A program made the position numbers and the translations under genes. Shown piece by piece: positions 22,678 to 31,167 of a stretch of DNA of 56,049 nucleotides. Under the pieces are notes generated by a model. It was not told the DNA's origin, did no database searches, and saw only the letters and a list, made by a program, of their open reading frames with translations. How positions within the stretch are numbered: the stretch's first letter is position 1; each line of letters opens with the position of its first letter. Origin of the DNA: Verrucomicrobiales bacterium (GTDB taxonomy: Bacteria > Verrucomicrobiota > Verrucomicrobiia > Limisphaerales > SXTU01); NCBI GenBank assembly GCA_005791875.1, contig SXTU01000280.1:1-56049 (forward strand), written 5' to 3'.

Positions 22678-22744
22678 TGGCATGGGAATGGGAGCAGGGG
22701 AATGAATTCCGATGAGCATATTCCTTTGCCTCCATTCCCCTGCC
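22678..22744. repeat. GGGAATGG-GGCAGGGGAATG imperfect palindrome
   Basis: TGGCATGGGAATGGGAGCAGGGGAATGAATTC / GCATATTCCTTTGCCTCCATTCCCCTGCCA between phoA-like and dus genes. Confidence 0.85.
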
Positions 22745-22757
22745 AAAACTCGGGCGG

Positions 22758-23897
22758 CTAAAGGTGCTCGCCCGCCAGCAAGTCCGTTTCCTTGAGCGCG
22801 AGTTGATACGGCTCCAGCGACATCGGGCGGTCGTGGTCGAGGAATTCCCCGCAGATGCGGAAGAAATCCTCGCGCGTGCTGACGCGGCGGATTTGGTGAA
22901 GGAACTGGCCTTCTGCGTCCACGGCGAGGCCGAGGTAGTTCAGATACTTCTTCATCTTCTGCACCTGCGACGACTCGCGGATGCCGGGCGTGGTGACCGC
23001 CTCGTAGAGCGCGCGGATGTAGCCGAGCACGTCGCGCCCGCGCGGGACGAAGAGCGGCTCGCCGCGCTGGTGCTGGCGAATTTGAGTGAAGAGCCACGGG
23101 TTGCGAATCGCGCCGCGACCGATCATCAGGCCGCGTGCGCCGGTGAGGCGCAGCACCTCGGCGGCCTTCGCAGCGGAATACACGTTTCCGTTCGCCATCA
23201 CGGGACACCGCATCGCCGCGACCGCGCGCGCGATGAAGTCGTAGTGAACCTCGCTGCGATACATCTCCAGCACCGTGCGCGCGTGGACGGTGAGCAGGTC
23301 CAGCGAGTGCCGCGCGAAGATGGGCAGCAACTCGTCGAAGACCGCCGGCGAGTCGAAGCCGAGCCGCGTCTTGACCGTGAAGGGAATCGTCACCGCCTCG
23401 CGCAGCGCGCCGAGGATGGCGTCCACTCGCTTTGGCTCGCGCAGCAGGCCGCCGCCGGCGCACTTGCGATACACAATGGGTGCGGGACAGCCGAGGTTCA
23501 GGTCAATCGCGGCAACCGGCAGCGTCTGGAGGAACTTCGCCGTGCGGATGAGCGCTGGAATGTCGTTACCGATCATCTGCGCGATGATGGGCCGGTCGGT
23601 GGTGTTTTCCTTGATGGACTGAACAATCCACTTCTCCGGCGTCGAGACGGTGTGGACGCGAAGATACTCGGTCCAGTAAACGTCCGGGCCGCCATAGCGC
23701 GACATGAGCGTCATAAACGCGCGGTCTGTCACGTCCTGCATCGGGGCGAGGGCGAGCCATGTGGAGTGCGGCGGCAAGGGGAGCGCGGGGCGGTCGTGGG
23801 GCGGACACTCTTGTCCGCTGTGACGCGGCGCGGTCGTGGCGATGGGCTGGGGGACAGGAGTGTCCCCCTTACGGATGAGCGGCTCGTGCGTGCTCAC
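22758..23897 (-). CDS. dus: tRNA-dihydrouridine synthase family protein
   Basis: LAPMQDVTDRAFMTLMSRYGGPDVYWTEYL, LNLGCPAPIVYRKCAGGGLL, VKTRLGF, LTVHART, GLMIGRGAIRNPWLF; GTGA overlap with the upstream gene. Confidence 0.92.
   Translation of the reverse strand: MSTHEPLIRKGDTPVPQPIATTAPRHSGQECPPHDRPALPLPPHSTWLALAPMQDVTDRAFMTLMSRYGGPDVYWTEYLRVHTVSTPEKWIVQSIKENTTDRPIIAQMIGNDIPALIRTAKFLQTLPVAAIDLNLGCPAPIVYRKCAGGGLLREPKRVDAILGALREAVTIPFTVKTRLGFDSPAVFDELLPIFARHSLDLLTVHARTVLEMYRSEVHYDFIARAVAAMRCPVMANGNVYSAAKAAEVLRLTGARGLMIGRGAIRNPWLFTQIRQHQRGEPLFVPRGRDVLGYIRALYEAVTTPGIRESSQVQKMKKYLNYLGLAVDAEGQFLHQIRRVSTREDFFRICGEFLDHDRPMSLEPYQLALKETDLLAGEHL
23799..23868. repeat. In-ORF palindromic pair GCGGACACTCTTGTCCGC / GGGGGACAGGAGTGTCCCCC
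   Basis: Two self-complementary units that are also mutually related, located in the N-terminal coding extension of dus. Confidence 0.75.
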
Positions 23898-24841
23898 TGG
23901 AATTGCGGGTGCGCCTGCAACCGCTCCCACGTCTCGGCGGTGAGCGGGGCTTGGCGATACTTCGGCTCGTGGAGCGGCTCGGCACTGGTGGAGCGGCGGG
24001 CGCGTTCGAGCCACTTGCGGTCGAGCGGCTCGTCGAGCAGCGCAAGGGTGTTTGCGGCGAGCGTGGTTTCATCCTTCTCGCCTGTCGCGTGGCCGACGCC
24101 GACGAGGAAGCCTGCGAGCAGCCAGGTCACGCGCAGCAGCGTCGCGCGCGAGTAGGTGGGCATGGCGCAAGGGCGCGCGGGGTCGAGGCGGCGGAAGAGG
24201 CTGGTGAAGATCGGGAGCGTCCACATCTCGGGGTTCTTGGCGGGGGAGAAGGCGTCGAAGAGGATGGCGTGCGGGGCAGGGACAGGCGCGGTGGAGTTGC
24301 CAACACTTTCTCCCTCACCCCGGCCCTCTCCCGCTGGGAGAGGTGGAGACGCAGTCAGCGTTGGGCCGGAACTGGCGCTCTTGAAATCAGCCAAACCAAG
24401 CCAAGTCGGGAAGTCGCCGACGTGCACGTTCCACGAGACGCGTTGTGGGCCGATGGTTTGCTCGGTCTTGCGCTCGGCAAGCAGCTCGGCAACGAGTTGC
24501 TCATACCCGCCGAAGTAACCGAGTTCCTCCCCGTGCTGAAGCGCGAACCGTAGCGGTTCCAAGGTGTGATCGAAACTGATCAGCCGCACGCGGCACGGCA
24601 GGTCGCGCGTGGCGCGCAGGACAGTCAGCGCATTGGCCGCCGCCCCCAGGCCCACGTCCCAGATGACGAACTCACCCGTGTGCGCGGCCAGCCGCTCGCG
24701 CAGCCGGAGTTGCCGCACGTAGAGCGCCTCCGCCTCCGCCTCCGGGCCGATGACGGGATGGAACGTCTCCGCCTCCGCGTGGGAGCGGACGCTGCGGACG
24801 CCATTGGCGAGGGTGACGAGACTGTAGCCGGGAGCCGACAC
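23894..24841 (-). CDS. MnmC/MnmD-like tRNA modification methyltransferase
   Basis: WDVGLGAAANALTVLRA, DHTLEPLRFALQH, ILFDAFSPAKNPEMWTLPIFTSLFRRLDPARPCAMPTYSRATLLRVTWLLAGFLVGVG. Confidence 0.85.
   Translation of the reverse strand: MSAPGYSLVTLANGVRSVRSHAEAETFHPVIGPEAEAEALYVRQLRLRERLAAHTGEFVIWDVGLGAAANALTVLRATRDLPCRVRLISFDHTLEPLRFALQHGEELGYFGGYEQLVAELLAERKTEQTIGPQRVSWNVHVGDFPTWLGLADFKSASSGPTLTASPPLPAGEGRGEGESVGNSTAPVPAPHAILFDAFSPAKNPEMWTLPIFTSLFRRLDPARPCAMPTYSRATLLRVTWLLAGFLVGVGHATGEKDETTLAANTLALLDEPLDRKWLERARRSTSAEPLHEPKYRQAPLTAETWERLQAHPQFQ
24305..24345. repeat. REP-like CTTTCTCCCTCACCCCGGCCCTCTCCC element, in-ORF copy
   Basis: CTTTCTCCCTCACCCCGGCCCTCTCCCGCTGGGAGAGG; encodes PPLPAGEGRGEGES in the MnmC-like protein. 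Confidence 0.85.
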
Positions 24842-24900
24842 GGGGCGAACGGTAGTGCGCGCGGGGTTTGGAGGAAACGGGGAACTTCGCCTTTCCCTCG

Positions 24901-24975
24901 TGCTCGTAATCCTGATCCTAATCCTGCTCCTCCCCTAGGCTCCGAAGAGCAGGATTAGGATCAGGATTACGAGCA
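24901..24975. repeat. Hexamer-built palindrome (TRATCC), copy 2: perfect 29-bp inverted repeat
   Basis: TGCTCGTAATCCTGATCCTAATCCTGCTC (24901-24929) / GAGCAGGATTAGGATCAGGATTACGAGCA (24947-24975). Confidence 0.95.
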
Positions 24976-25692
24976 GGAAGGATTGCGTGCTTTTCGTGCG
25001 TGATGCGCGAAGGCCGCGCTTGGGCGCGGGGACGGTCGGCCATCTCAACCGCCGCCTTCGGTCAAATCCCTCGCGAAAGGCCTGCTGGCATTGGCAAAAA
25101 CCGCGTCGCCTCCCGCTGGCAAGGCCATTGCTAAGTGGAACTCGCTCGTCGCCCGCGAGCAGCCGGGGCAGGCCCGCGGACGCTTTGCCCGACCAAACCA
25201 ACGGTAGTCCCGGGCGACGTTGCCGAGCGGTTCGCTGACGCGACAGGGCTTCACTCGCGTCGGCCACGACGAAAAACTGCCGGCAACGTCGCTCTTTTTG
25301 AAGACGGAGGCGGTGCGTTTCCGTCAAGCAATGCGACTCACATGGCCCGCGCGTATCCAGAAGCACAGCCGACCGGCCAGACCACCCTCGAAGTGGCCTG
25401 GCAACGGCGGTCGCGCGCGCAGCAGATGCCGGTTCAGTTCGTCACCTCCCCGCTGCCCCAAGCCGAAACCGCGCGGCCCACGGTGCAGGAACTGACGTGG
25501 CTCCCCCGCCACGAGCTTGGGGACGACCCAGAGCAGTCCTGAGGTTGGGAAGACTCTCCTGACGGAGCGCGGCCCTCCACGCCTGCCTGGGTGATGAGGT
25601 GAACGAAAGGCGCCGAACACCCGGCGCGTTCGCGGGCCGTTGAAGGGGCGGTCCTCCTCAACTGCTCAACGCTTCAACTCCCCGCTCCGGAC

Positions 25693-26589
25693 CTACTTGC
25701 CCTTCCAAGCGCGCACGAAGTCAATGCACTGCTTGATGTCCGGCACGGAGTTGTCCCAGTTGAACTCGTATTCGATGGAGATGTTGCCGGTGAACTTCTG
25801 GCGCTTCAGCTCGGCGAGCACGCCGGCCATGTCCGTGACGCCAGTGCCGAAGATGGTGTCGTGCTGGCCGGTGCCCAGCGCGGCGCGTTCCTTCGCGTGC
25901 AGGCTGATGATGCGACCCTCAAGAATCTTCAGGCAGTCAATCGCCTTCAGCCCCGAGGTCTGCCAGTGGCCGAGGTCCGCGCACGCGCCGATGCGGGCGT
26001 CGCGCTTGGCCACCTGGTCGCGCACATATTCGGGGCTCCACACCTTGTAGCTCGGGTCTTCGACTTGGTTTCCCTGCGCGTCGCGCTCCTTCTTGAAGCG
26101 CTTGGCGTGCTGGTGAATGCCGACTCGAATGTCGAACTCTTTCACGAGCTTCTCGATCAGGTCGAGGTTGTCCACGGACTCAGTGGTGACGCCGTAGAAA
26201 CCCATCTTCTTGGCGAACTCGAAGACCTTGCGCGCGGCGGCCTCGTCCTTCGGGATGCTGACGACGCCGTAGTTCACGGCGCGGACGCCGTGCTTGGCGA
26301 GCTTCTCCTTCACGCGGGCGATGACCTCGTCGGAGGCGTCGTGGTTCCACTTGATGGTGCGCTCCTCCTTGGTGAGGGCTTGTCCCGGATAGAACTCGAT
26401 GATCTTGCCGCCAGCCTCGGCGGTCTTCTCGATGGCCTCAAAGACGGTGAAGCGGTTGAAGCTGTAGGCCTGGCAGCCGATGGCGAAGCCGTTGATGCGG
26501 GCGCTGTCGGGGATGGGCGCGGCGGACGCGGAGAGCGCAGCAAACACGGTGGCTGTGACAAGGGCGAGGAGGGAGCGATGCAGTTTCAT
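25693..26589 (-). CDS. Sugar phosphate isomerase/epimerase (TIM-barrel)
   Basis: AIGCQAYSFNRFTVFEAIEKTAEAGGKIIEFYPGQAL..., RIGACADLGHWQTSGLKAIDCL, NISIEYEFNWDNSVPDIKQCIDFVRAW. Confidence 0.88.
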   Translation of the reverse strand: MKLHRSLLALVTATVFAALSASAAPIPDSARINGFAIGCQAYSFNRFTVFEAIEKTAEAGGKIIEFYPGQALTKEERTIKWNHDASDEVIARVKEKLAKHGVRAVNYGVVSIPKDEAAARKVFEFAKKMGFYGVTTESVDNLDLIEKLVKEFDIRVGIHQHAKRFKKERDAQGNQVEDPSYKVWSPEYVRDQVAKRDARIGACADLGHWQTSGLKAIDCLKILEGRIISLHAKERAALGTGQHDTIFGTGVTDMAGVLAELKRQKFTGNISIEYEFNWDNSVPDIKQCIDFVRAWKGK

Positions 26590-26689
26590 GATGTGGGTTC
26601 AGACCGGTCTGGCCGGTCACGGATTCGGGGCGATTACGTCCGCCCCGGCGCAGCGGGTCAAGCCAGCATCTTTGCGCCCCTGGCTGGGA

Positions 26690-27868
26690 TCACTTCCGGC
26701 CGGTGAGGAACCAGGTGGTGATTTCGCCGACGCCCTTGCACAGCACCAACCCGCGCTCGGCCAGCGCGTATTTGCCATCGAGCGCGGCGTGCGTGCTGGG
26801 CGAGACGTGGATGCTGTTGGGCAGTCCTGCGGACTCCATGCGGCTGGCGAGGTTCACCGTGTCGCCCCAGAGGTCGTAGGTGAATTTCTTCCGCCCGATG
26901 ACGCCCGCCACCACCGGCCCGGTGTTGATGCCGATGCGGATGCTGATCTGCCGCTGGTTTTTTTTGTTGATGCGGGCCACGTCGTCGAGCATGTCCAACG
27001 CCATCTCGGCCACGGCGGACGCGTGGTCGTCGCGCGCCAGGGGCAGGCCGCCGACGAGCATGTAGTTGTCGCCGATGGTCTTGATCTTCTCGACGCCGTG
27101 CCGCTCGGCGAGCTTGTCGAAGTGCGAGAAAACCTCGTTGAGCATCGTCACGAGTTCCTGCGGGCCGGTCTTGCGGGAAAGCAGCGAGAAGCCGACGAGG
27201 TCCGCGAAGAGCACCGTCACCTGCGGGTGGCTGTCGGCAATGGTGCGCTCGCCGCCCTTGAGCCGCTCGGCGATGGAGCGGGGCAGGATGTTGAGCAGCA
27301 GGTGCTCGGACTTCTCCTTCTCGAGTTGCAGCAGCTCCTTCTCGTATTGCAGCTCGACCAGCCGCACGCGATCCAAGTCGCGCAGGCGCTTCTTCTCGAG
27401 CGAGGACATCACCCGCGCGCGGAGCAGCACGGCGTTGAAGGGCTTGGGCAGGTAATCCTCTGCGCCCACCTCGATGCACTTCACGGCGTTGTCGAGCTGC
27501 TCCGCGCCGGAGATGACGATGACCGGCACAGAGCGCGTGAAGGGGTCGGCCTTGATCGCGTAGAGCACCTGCATGCCGTCCAGCTCCGGCATCTCCATGT
27601 CGAGAAGCACGAGATCGAATTCCTTGGTATGGAGAAGCTCCAGCGCCGCGCGCCCATCCGCCGACTCGGTGATGTTGGTGATGCCCAGCTCGTTCAGCGC
27701 ACGGATGAGCAGCCGGCGCAACGTGCGGCTGTCGTCCACCACCAGCACGGACGCGGTCTTGGCGGGGCCTTGGACGGCTGCCTGCGCGCCTTCCACGGCC
27801 TTCTCCATAGGCATCACGCCGCCGCCGCGCAGCATGAAGAGTGTATGGCTCTCGTCTCCTTCGCTCAT
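26690..27868 (-). CDS. Response regulator (REC) fused to class III adenylate/guanylate cyclase
   Basis: SVLVVDDSRTLRRLLIRAL...LVLLDMEMPELDG...VIVISG...LPKPF; then VTVLFADLVGFSLLSRK...IKTIGDNYMLVGGLP...GINTGPVVAGVIGRKKFTYDLWGDTVNLASRMES. Confidence 0.93.
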   Translation of the reverse strand: MSEGDESHTLFMLRGGGVMPMEKAVEGAQAAVQGPAKTASVLVVDDSRTLRRLLIRALNELGITNITESADGRAALELLHTKEFDLVLLDMEMPELDGMQVLYAIKADPFTRSVPVIVISGAEQLDNAVKCIEVGAEDYLPKPFNAVLLRARVMSSLEKKRLRDLDRVRLVELQYEKELLQLEKEKSEHLLLNILPRSIAERLKGGERTIADSHPQVTVLFADLVGFSLLSRKTGPQELVTMLNEVFSHFDKLAERHGVEKIKTIGDNYMLVGGLPLARDDHASAVAEMALDMLDDVARINKKNQRQISIRIGINTGPVVAGVIGRKKFTYDLWGDTVNLASRMESAGLPNSIHVSPSTHAALDGKYALAERGLVLCKGVGEITTWFLTGRK

Positions 27869-27975
27869 GGGTAGATCGGATTTGTGTTCGGCGAAGCATG
27901 CTCCCGGGCCGCTCAGGGATGCAACCGGAATGCCGACCGGGCGAAGCGCGCAAAGAGTTGCATCCCAAACAAAAT

Positions 27976-28028
27976 CGCCAACCGCCAACCGCCAACCGCT
28001 GATCGCTGCTCGCTGACCGCTGTCCGCT
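27976..28028. repeat. Degenerate heptamer array: CGCCAAC x3, CGCTGAT, CGCTGCT, CGCTGAC, CGCTGTC, CGCT
   Basis: Strict 7-bp periodicity with CGC at the start of every unit; intergenic between divergent cyclase and ThuA genes. Confidence 0.9.
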
Positions 28029-28094
28029 CAAACATCATTGCGGGAATTGCGCGAAGTCCTATCCTTCCGCCCGCGTCCAACGCCCCACTTGAAC

Positions 28095-29120
28095 ATGAAA
28101 CTCACTTCCCAACTCTCCCGTCGCGCCTTCGGAGCGCTGCTCACCACCTCGTTCATCGCCACTGCGAGCGCCGCCGAGCAAACCTGGGTCACCTACGAGC
28201 CGAAGGCAGGCCCCGGCAATGGCAAGCACATCGTGCTCATCGCCGGCGACGAGGAGTATCGCAGCGAGGAGGGCTTGCCGATGCTGGGCAAGATTCTCAG
28301 CCAGCGGCTCGGCTTCAAATGCACCGTGCTCTTCTCCGTGGACGCCGAGGGCTTCATCAACCCCGACGCCGGCGGCAGCCTCTCGAACCCCGCCGCGCTC
28401 GATTCCGCTGACGCCATCGTGTTCCTGCTACGCTTCCGCCACTGGGATGACGACGCGAACAAGCGCTTCGAGGCCGCTGTGAACCGGGGCGTGCCGCTCA
28501 TCGCGCTGCGCACGAGCACGCACGCCTTCAACGGGCTGAAGGGGCCTTACGAGAAGTGGAACTTCGGCAACAAGGGCGGCTTCGGCAAACAGGTGCTCGG
28601 CGAGACGTGGATTTCTCACTGGGGCCGGCACAAGGTCGAGGCGATGCTCGGCGTCATCGAGCCGGGCGCGGAGCAGCACCCGATCCTCAAGGGCACCGGC
28701 CAGATTTTCGCCGACTCCGACACTTACGAGGCTTACCCGCCCGCCGACGCGAAGATTCTCCTGCGCGGCCAGGTGCTCAAGGGCATGAAGCCCACCGACC
28801 CGCCCGCTGACTACGTGAAGAAGCGCGCGAGCGACAAGCAGGAGCAGGGCGTCAACAGCCCCATGATGCCGGTCGCGTGGACGCGTGAGGTGAGGAACGA
28901 GGCGGGCAAGGTGAACAAGATTTTCACCACCACGATGGGCGCGGCCACGGACCTCCAGAGCGAGGGCACGCGCCGGCTCGTCGTGAACAGCGTCTTCTGG
29001 GGCCTCGGCATCGGAGTCCCGGCGAAGGCCAACGTTGACTACATCGGCGACTACCAGCCCTCGATGTATTCCTTCAAGGGCTACAAGAAGGGCGTGAAGC
29101 CCTCGGACCACAAGCTCTGA
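28095..29120 (+). CDS. ThuA-like (trehalose utilisation/glutamine amidotransferase-like) protein
   Basis: HIVLIAGDEEYRSEEGLPMLGKILSQRLGFKCTVLFSVD..., TSTHAFN, WISHWGRHKVEAM. Confidence 0.85.
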   Translation: MKLTSQLSRRAFGALLTTSFIATASAAEQTWVTYEPKAGPGNGKHIVLIAGDEEYRSEEGLPMLGKILSQRLGFKCTVLFSVDAEGFINPDAGGSLSNPAALDSADAIVFLLRFRHWDDDANKRFEAAVNRGVPLIALRTSTHAFNGLKGPYEKWNFGNKGGFGKQVLGETWISHWGRHKVEAMLGVIEPGAEQHPILKGTGQIFADSDTYEAYPPADAKILLRGQVLKGMKPTDPPADYVKKRASDKQEQGVNSPMMPVAWTREVRNEAGKVNKIFTTTMGAATDLQSEGTRRLVVNSVFWGLGIGVPAKANVDYIGDYQPSMYSFKGYKKGVKPSDHKL

Positions 29121-29173
29121 GCCGCGCGGAAGCGGGCTTGCCTTGCGAGGTCCAATCCAGCAAATCTCTCCGC

Positions 29174-29428
29174 ATGGGAATGCCCCAAAACCCCGTCACG
29201 CTCACGCCGGAGCAGGTCGCCGAGCTTAACGAAAAGCTCGCCACCACGCGGCACGACATCAACAACAACCTCTCGCTCATCGTGGCGGCGGTGGAGTTGA
29301 TCCGTCGCAAGCCGGAGCTGACCCCGCGCATGGTCGAGAGCATCTCCCAGCAGCCGGACAAGATCATCGCGCAGATGCGCGCCTTCTCGGCGGAGTTCGA
29401 GCAGACGCTCGGCATCACGAAGGATTGA
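29174..29428 (+). CDS. Small hypothetical protein, histidine-kinase-dimerisation-like helix
   Basis: ATTRHDINNNLSLIVAAVELIRRKPEL (HDINN, resembles HisKA-type helices). Confidence 0.65.
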   Translation: MGMPQNPVTLTPEQVAELNEKLATTRHDINNNLSLIVAAVELIRRKPELTPRMVESISQQPDKIIAQMRAFSAEFEQTLGITKD

Positions 29429-29429
29429 T

Positions 29430-29480
29430 CTGTAGCGGCGGTCTGTGACCGCCGTTCGGCGCGCGCAGAGCGCCGCTACA
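29430..29480. repeat. CTGTAGC-type palindromic element, copy 3
   Basis: CTGTAGCGGCGGTCTGTGACCGCCGTTCGGCGCGCGCAGAGCGCCGCTACA; right end contains the TAG stop of the minus-strand gene at 29476-29478. Confidence 0.9.
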
Positions 29481-29847
29481 AAGCGCGCCCCGTCGCCGCC
29501 TTCACCAGCCGCCGGTATTCCTCCTCCGAAACCAGCCTGGGCACAGCCCGGCACGTCTGCTCGAAGCCGGGGAAATTCCACATGTTCGGAAAGTCCCGGC
29601 ATTGCTGCGGCTTCACCGGCTGCACCGCGCAATTCTCCCCTTCGAGGAAGACGCATTCGCCGTTGGGCTTGTCCATCAGCGCGAGGCCGGCGCGGTCTGG
29701 ACGCAATCGCGTGAACTGCTGGATGAAATCGTGCTCGTTCAGGCCCCGAAACTGCGCGAGCCGCGTGATCTCCGCGTCCGAAAGCCGCACCATCCCCGGC
29801 CACCGGCAGCAGGCGGTGCAACGCTGGCATTCGTGAAAGACCGGCAT
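29476..29847 (-). CDS. YkgJ-family cysteine cluster protein
   Basis: MPVFHECQRCTACCRWPGMVRLSDAEI...CVFLEGENCAVQPVKPQQCRDFPNMW. Confidence 0.85.
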   Translation of the reverse strand: MPVFHECQRCTACCRWPGMVRLSDAEITRLAQFRGLNEHDFIQQFTRLRPDRAGLALMDKPNGECVFLEGENCAVQPVKPQQCRDFPNMWNFPGFEQTCRAVPRLVSEEEYRRLVKAATGRAL

Positions 29848-29900
29848 TCCCGCGAGAGTAAGAGCGGCGTGGCGGCTGGCAAGTGGCGGGAGCGAGGTCC

Positions 29901-29961
29901 TGCCCACGGATGACGCGGATGAACCAGAGCGCAGCCTTCCCATCCGCGTGATCCGCGGGCA
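29901..29961. repeat. CCACGGATGACGCGGATG / CATCCGCGTGATCCGCGGG imperfect inverted repeat
   Basis: TGCCCACGGATGACGCGGATG (29901-29921) versus CATCCGCGTGATCCGCGGGCA (29941-29961), 19 of 21 paired. Confidence 0.75.
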
Positions 29962-30109
29962 CACCTTGCCGGAGCTGCGAACTTCCTTGTAACACCGCGC
30001 CCGCCGTGGCGTCTCAATCTCCGCTGCCGCCGCGAACTATTTGCCGGCTGGCGCGTTGAACCAGAAAGCCGGGCGACCACACGACCGTCAGGCGCACCCA
30101 AAACAAACT

Positions 30110-31069
30110 ATGAAACTGCCCACCCTCTTCCGCCCGCTGTTCGCAGCGTTGTGCGGTGTCACCCTCGCGGCCCTGCCCGGCGCCACCTCCGCTCAGGAGC
30201 GCTCCCGCGAAGATCGTCCGCGCGAAAATGCCCCGCGTGACGAACGCCCCGCCGAAGGCCAGCGCCCGCCGCGCGGCGATTTCCGCCCAAGTGAAGCCCC
30301 GCGTGGCGAACCCCGCCGCGAAGACGTCCGTCGCGATGACGCTCCGCGTGGCGAGCAGCGCGGTGAGTTCCGCCCCGGCGAGGGCCAGCGTGGCCAGCCC
30401 GGCCAGCCGTTCAACCCGCAGGAACTCTTCCGTGACCTGAACGACGACCAGCGCAATGCCTTGCGCGGCTACTTCGAGTCGCAGCAGGGCGTCATGCGCG
30501 AGGTGGGCGAGCGCTCCATGCGCCTGCGCCGCGAGATCACCGAGGCCACGATCGCCGACAAGCCGAACGAGGGTCTGATCCGCGACAAGATCATGGAGGC
30601 CGCCAAGCTCGAGGCCGAGTCCACCATCGCCCGCGCCCGCGCTTTCGCGCAGGCGCGCGAAAAGCTCCCCAAGGAAACTGTCGAGCGGTTGCGCAACATG
30701 ATCGCTAATTCCGGCCCGCGCCCCGGCATGCAAGGCCCAATGCAGGGCGGCCAGGGCGGCCAGCGCGAGGGCGGCGAAGCCCGTCGGACTGCCGGTGACA
30801 ATTTCAACCAGCCCGGTCGCGGCGCGCCGGACGGCCAGTTCCGCCGCCCCGATGCCCAGCTTGAAGGTGACCGCCGACCCGCTGAAGGCGATTTCCGCAA
30901 GCCCGGCGGCCCGCGTGATGGCGACCAAATCCGCAAGCCCGGCGAGGGCGACCGCGGCCCTCGTCCTGATGGAGATCGTGGCCCTCGTCCTGATGGCGAC
31001 CGTGGCCGCAACCCCGAAGGCGGCGACCGCAAGCCCGAGCTGCCGCGCCGTCCGCCAGCGGACCAGTAA
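30110..31069 (+). CDS. Secreted protein with Arg/Pro/Gly/Asp-rich disordered flanks around a CpxP/Spy-like helical core
   Basis: Signal peptide ...ALPGATSAQ; core LNDDQRNALRGYFESQQGVMREVGERSMRLRREI; C-terminal GDRGPRPDGDRGPRPDGDRG repeats. Confidence 0.75.
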   Translation: MKLPTLFRPLFAALCGVTLAALPGATSAQERSREDRPRENAPRDERPAEGQRPPRGDFRPSEAPRGEPRREDVRRDDAPRGEQRGEFRPGEGQRGQPGQPFNPQELFRDLNDDQRNALRGYFESQQGVMREVGERSMRLRREITEATIADKPNEGLIRDKIMEAAKLEAESTIARARAFAQAREKLPKETVERLRNMIANSGPRPGMQGPMQGGQGGQREGGEARRTAGDNFNQPGRGAPDGQFRRPDAQLEGDRRPAEGDFRKPGGPRDGDQIRKPGEGDRGPRPDGDRGPRPDGDRGRNPEGGDRKPELPRRPPADQ

Positions 31070-31095
31070 CCAAAGCGTCCGTTCCCCGTCTCTGC

Positions 31096-31139
31096 CAAAG
31101 CCATCGCCTGTCGGCGGTGGCTTTGCGCTTTTGCTTTTG
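31096..31139 (+). terminator. Candidate intrinsic terminator
   Basis: CAAAGCCATCGCC-TGTC-GGCGGTGGCTTTG followed by CGCTTTTGCTTTTG. Confidence 0.6.
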
Positions 31140-31167
31140 ACCAGCTGATTTGCCAGTGTCCGCCCCG

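Noticed and set aside
22764-24155. 463-aa plus-strand ORF opposite dus and the MnmC-like gene
   Set aside because: Antisense artefact; no domain signature, conserved Dus motifs on the other strand.
26480-27874. 464-aa plus-strand ORF opposite the REC-cyclase
   Set aside because: Antisense artefact of high-GC coding sequence.
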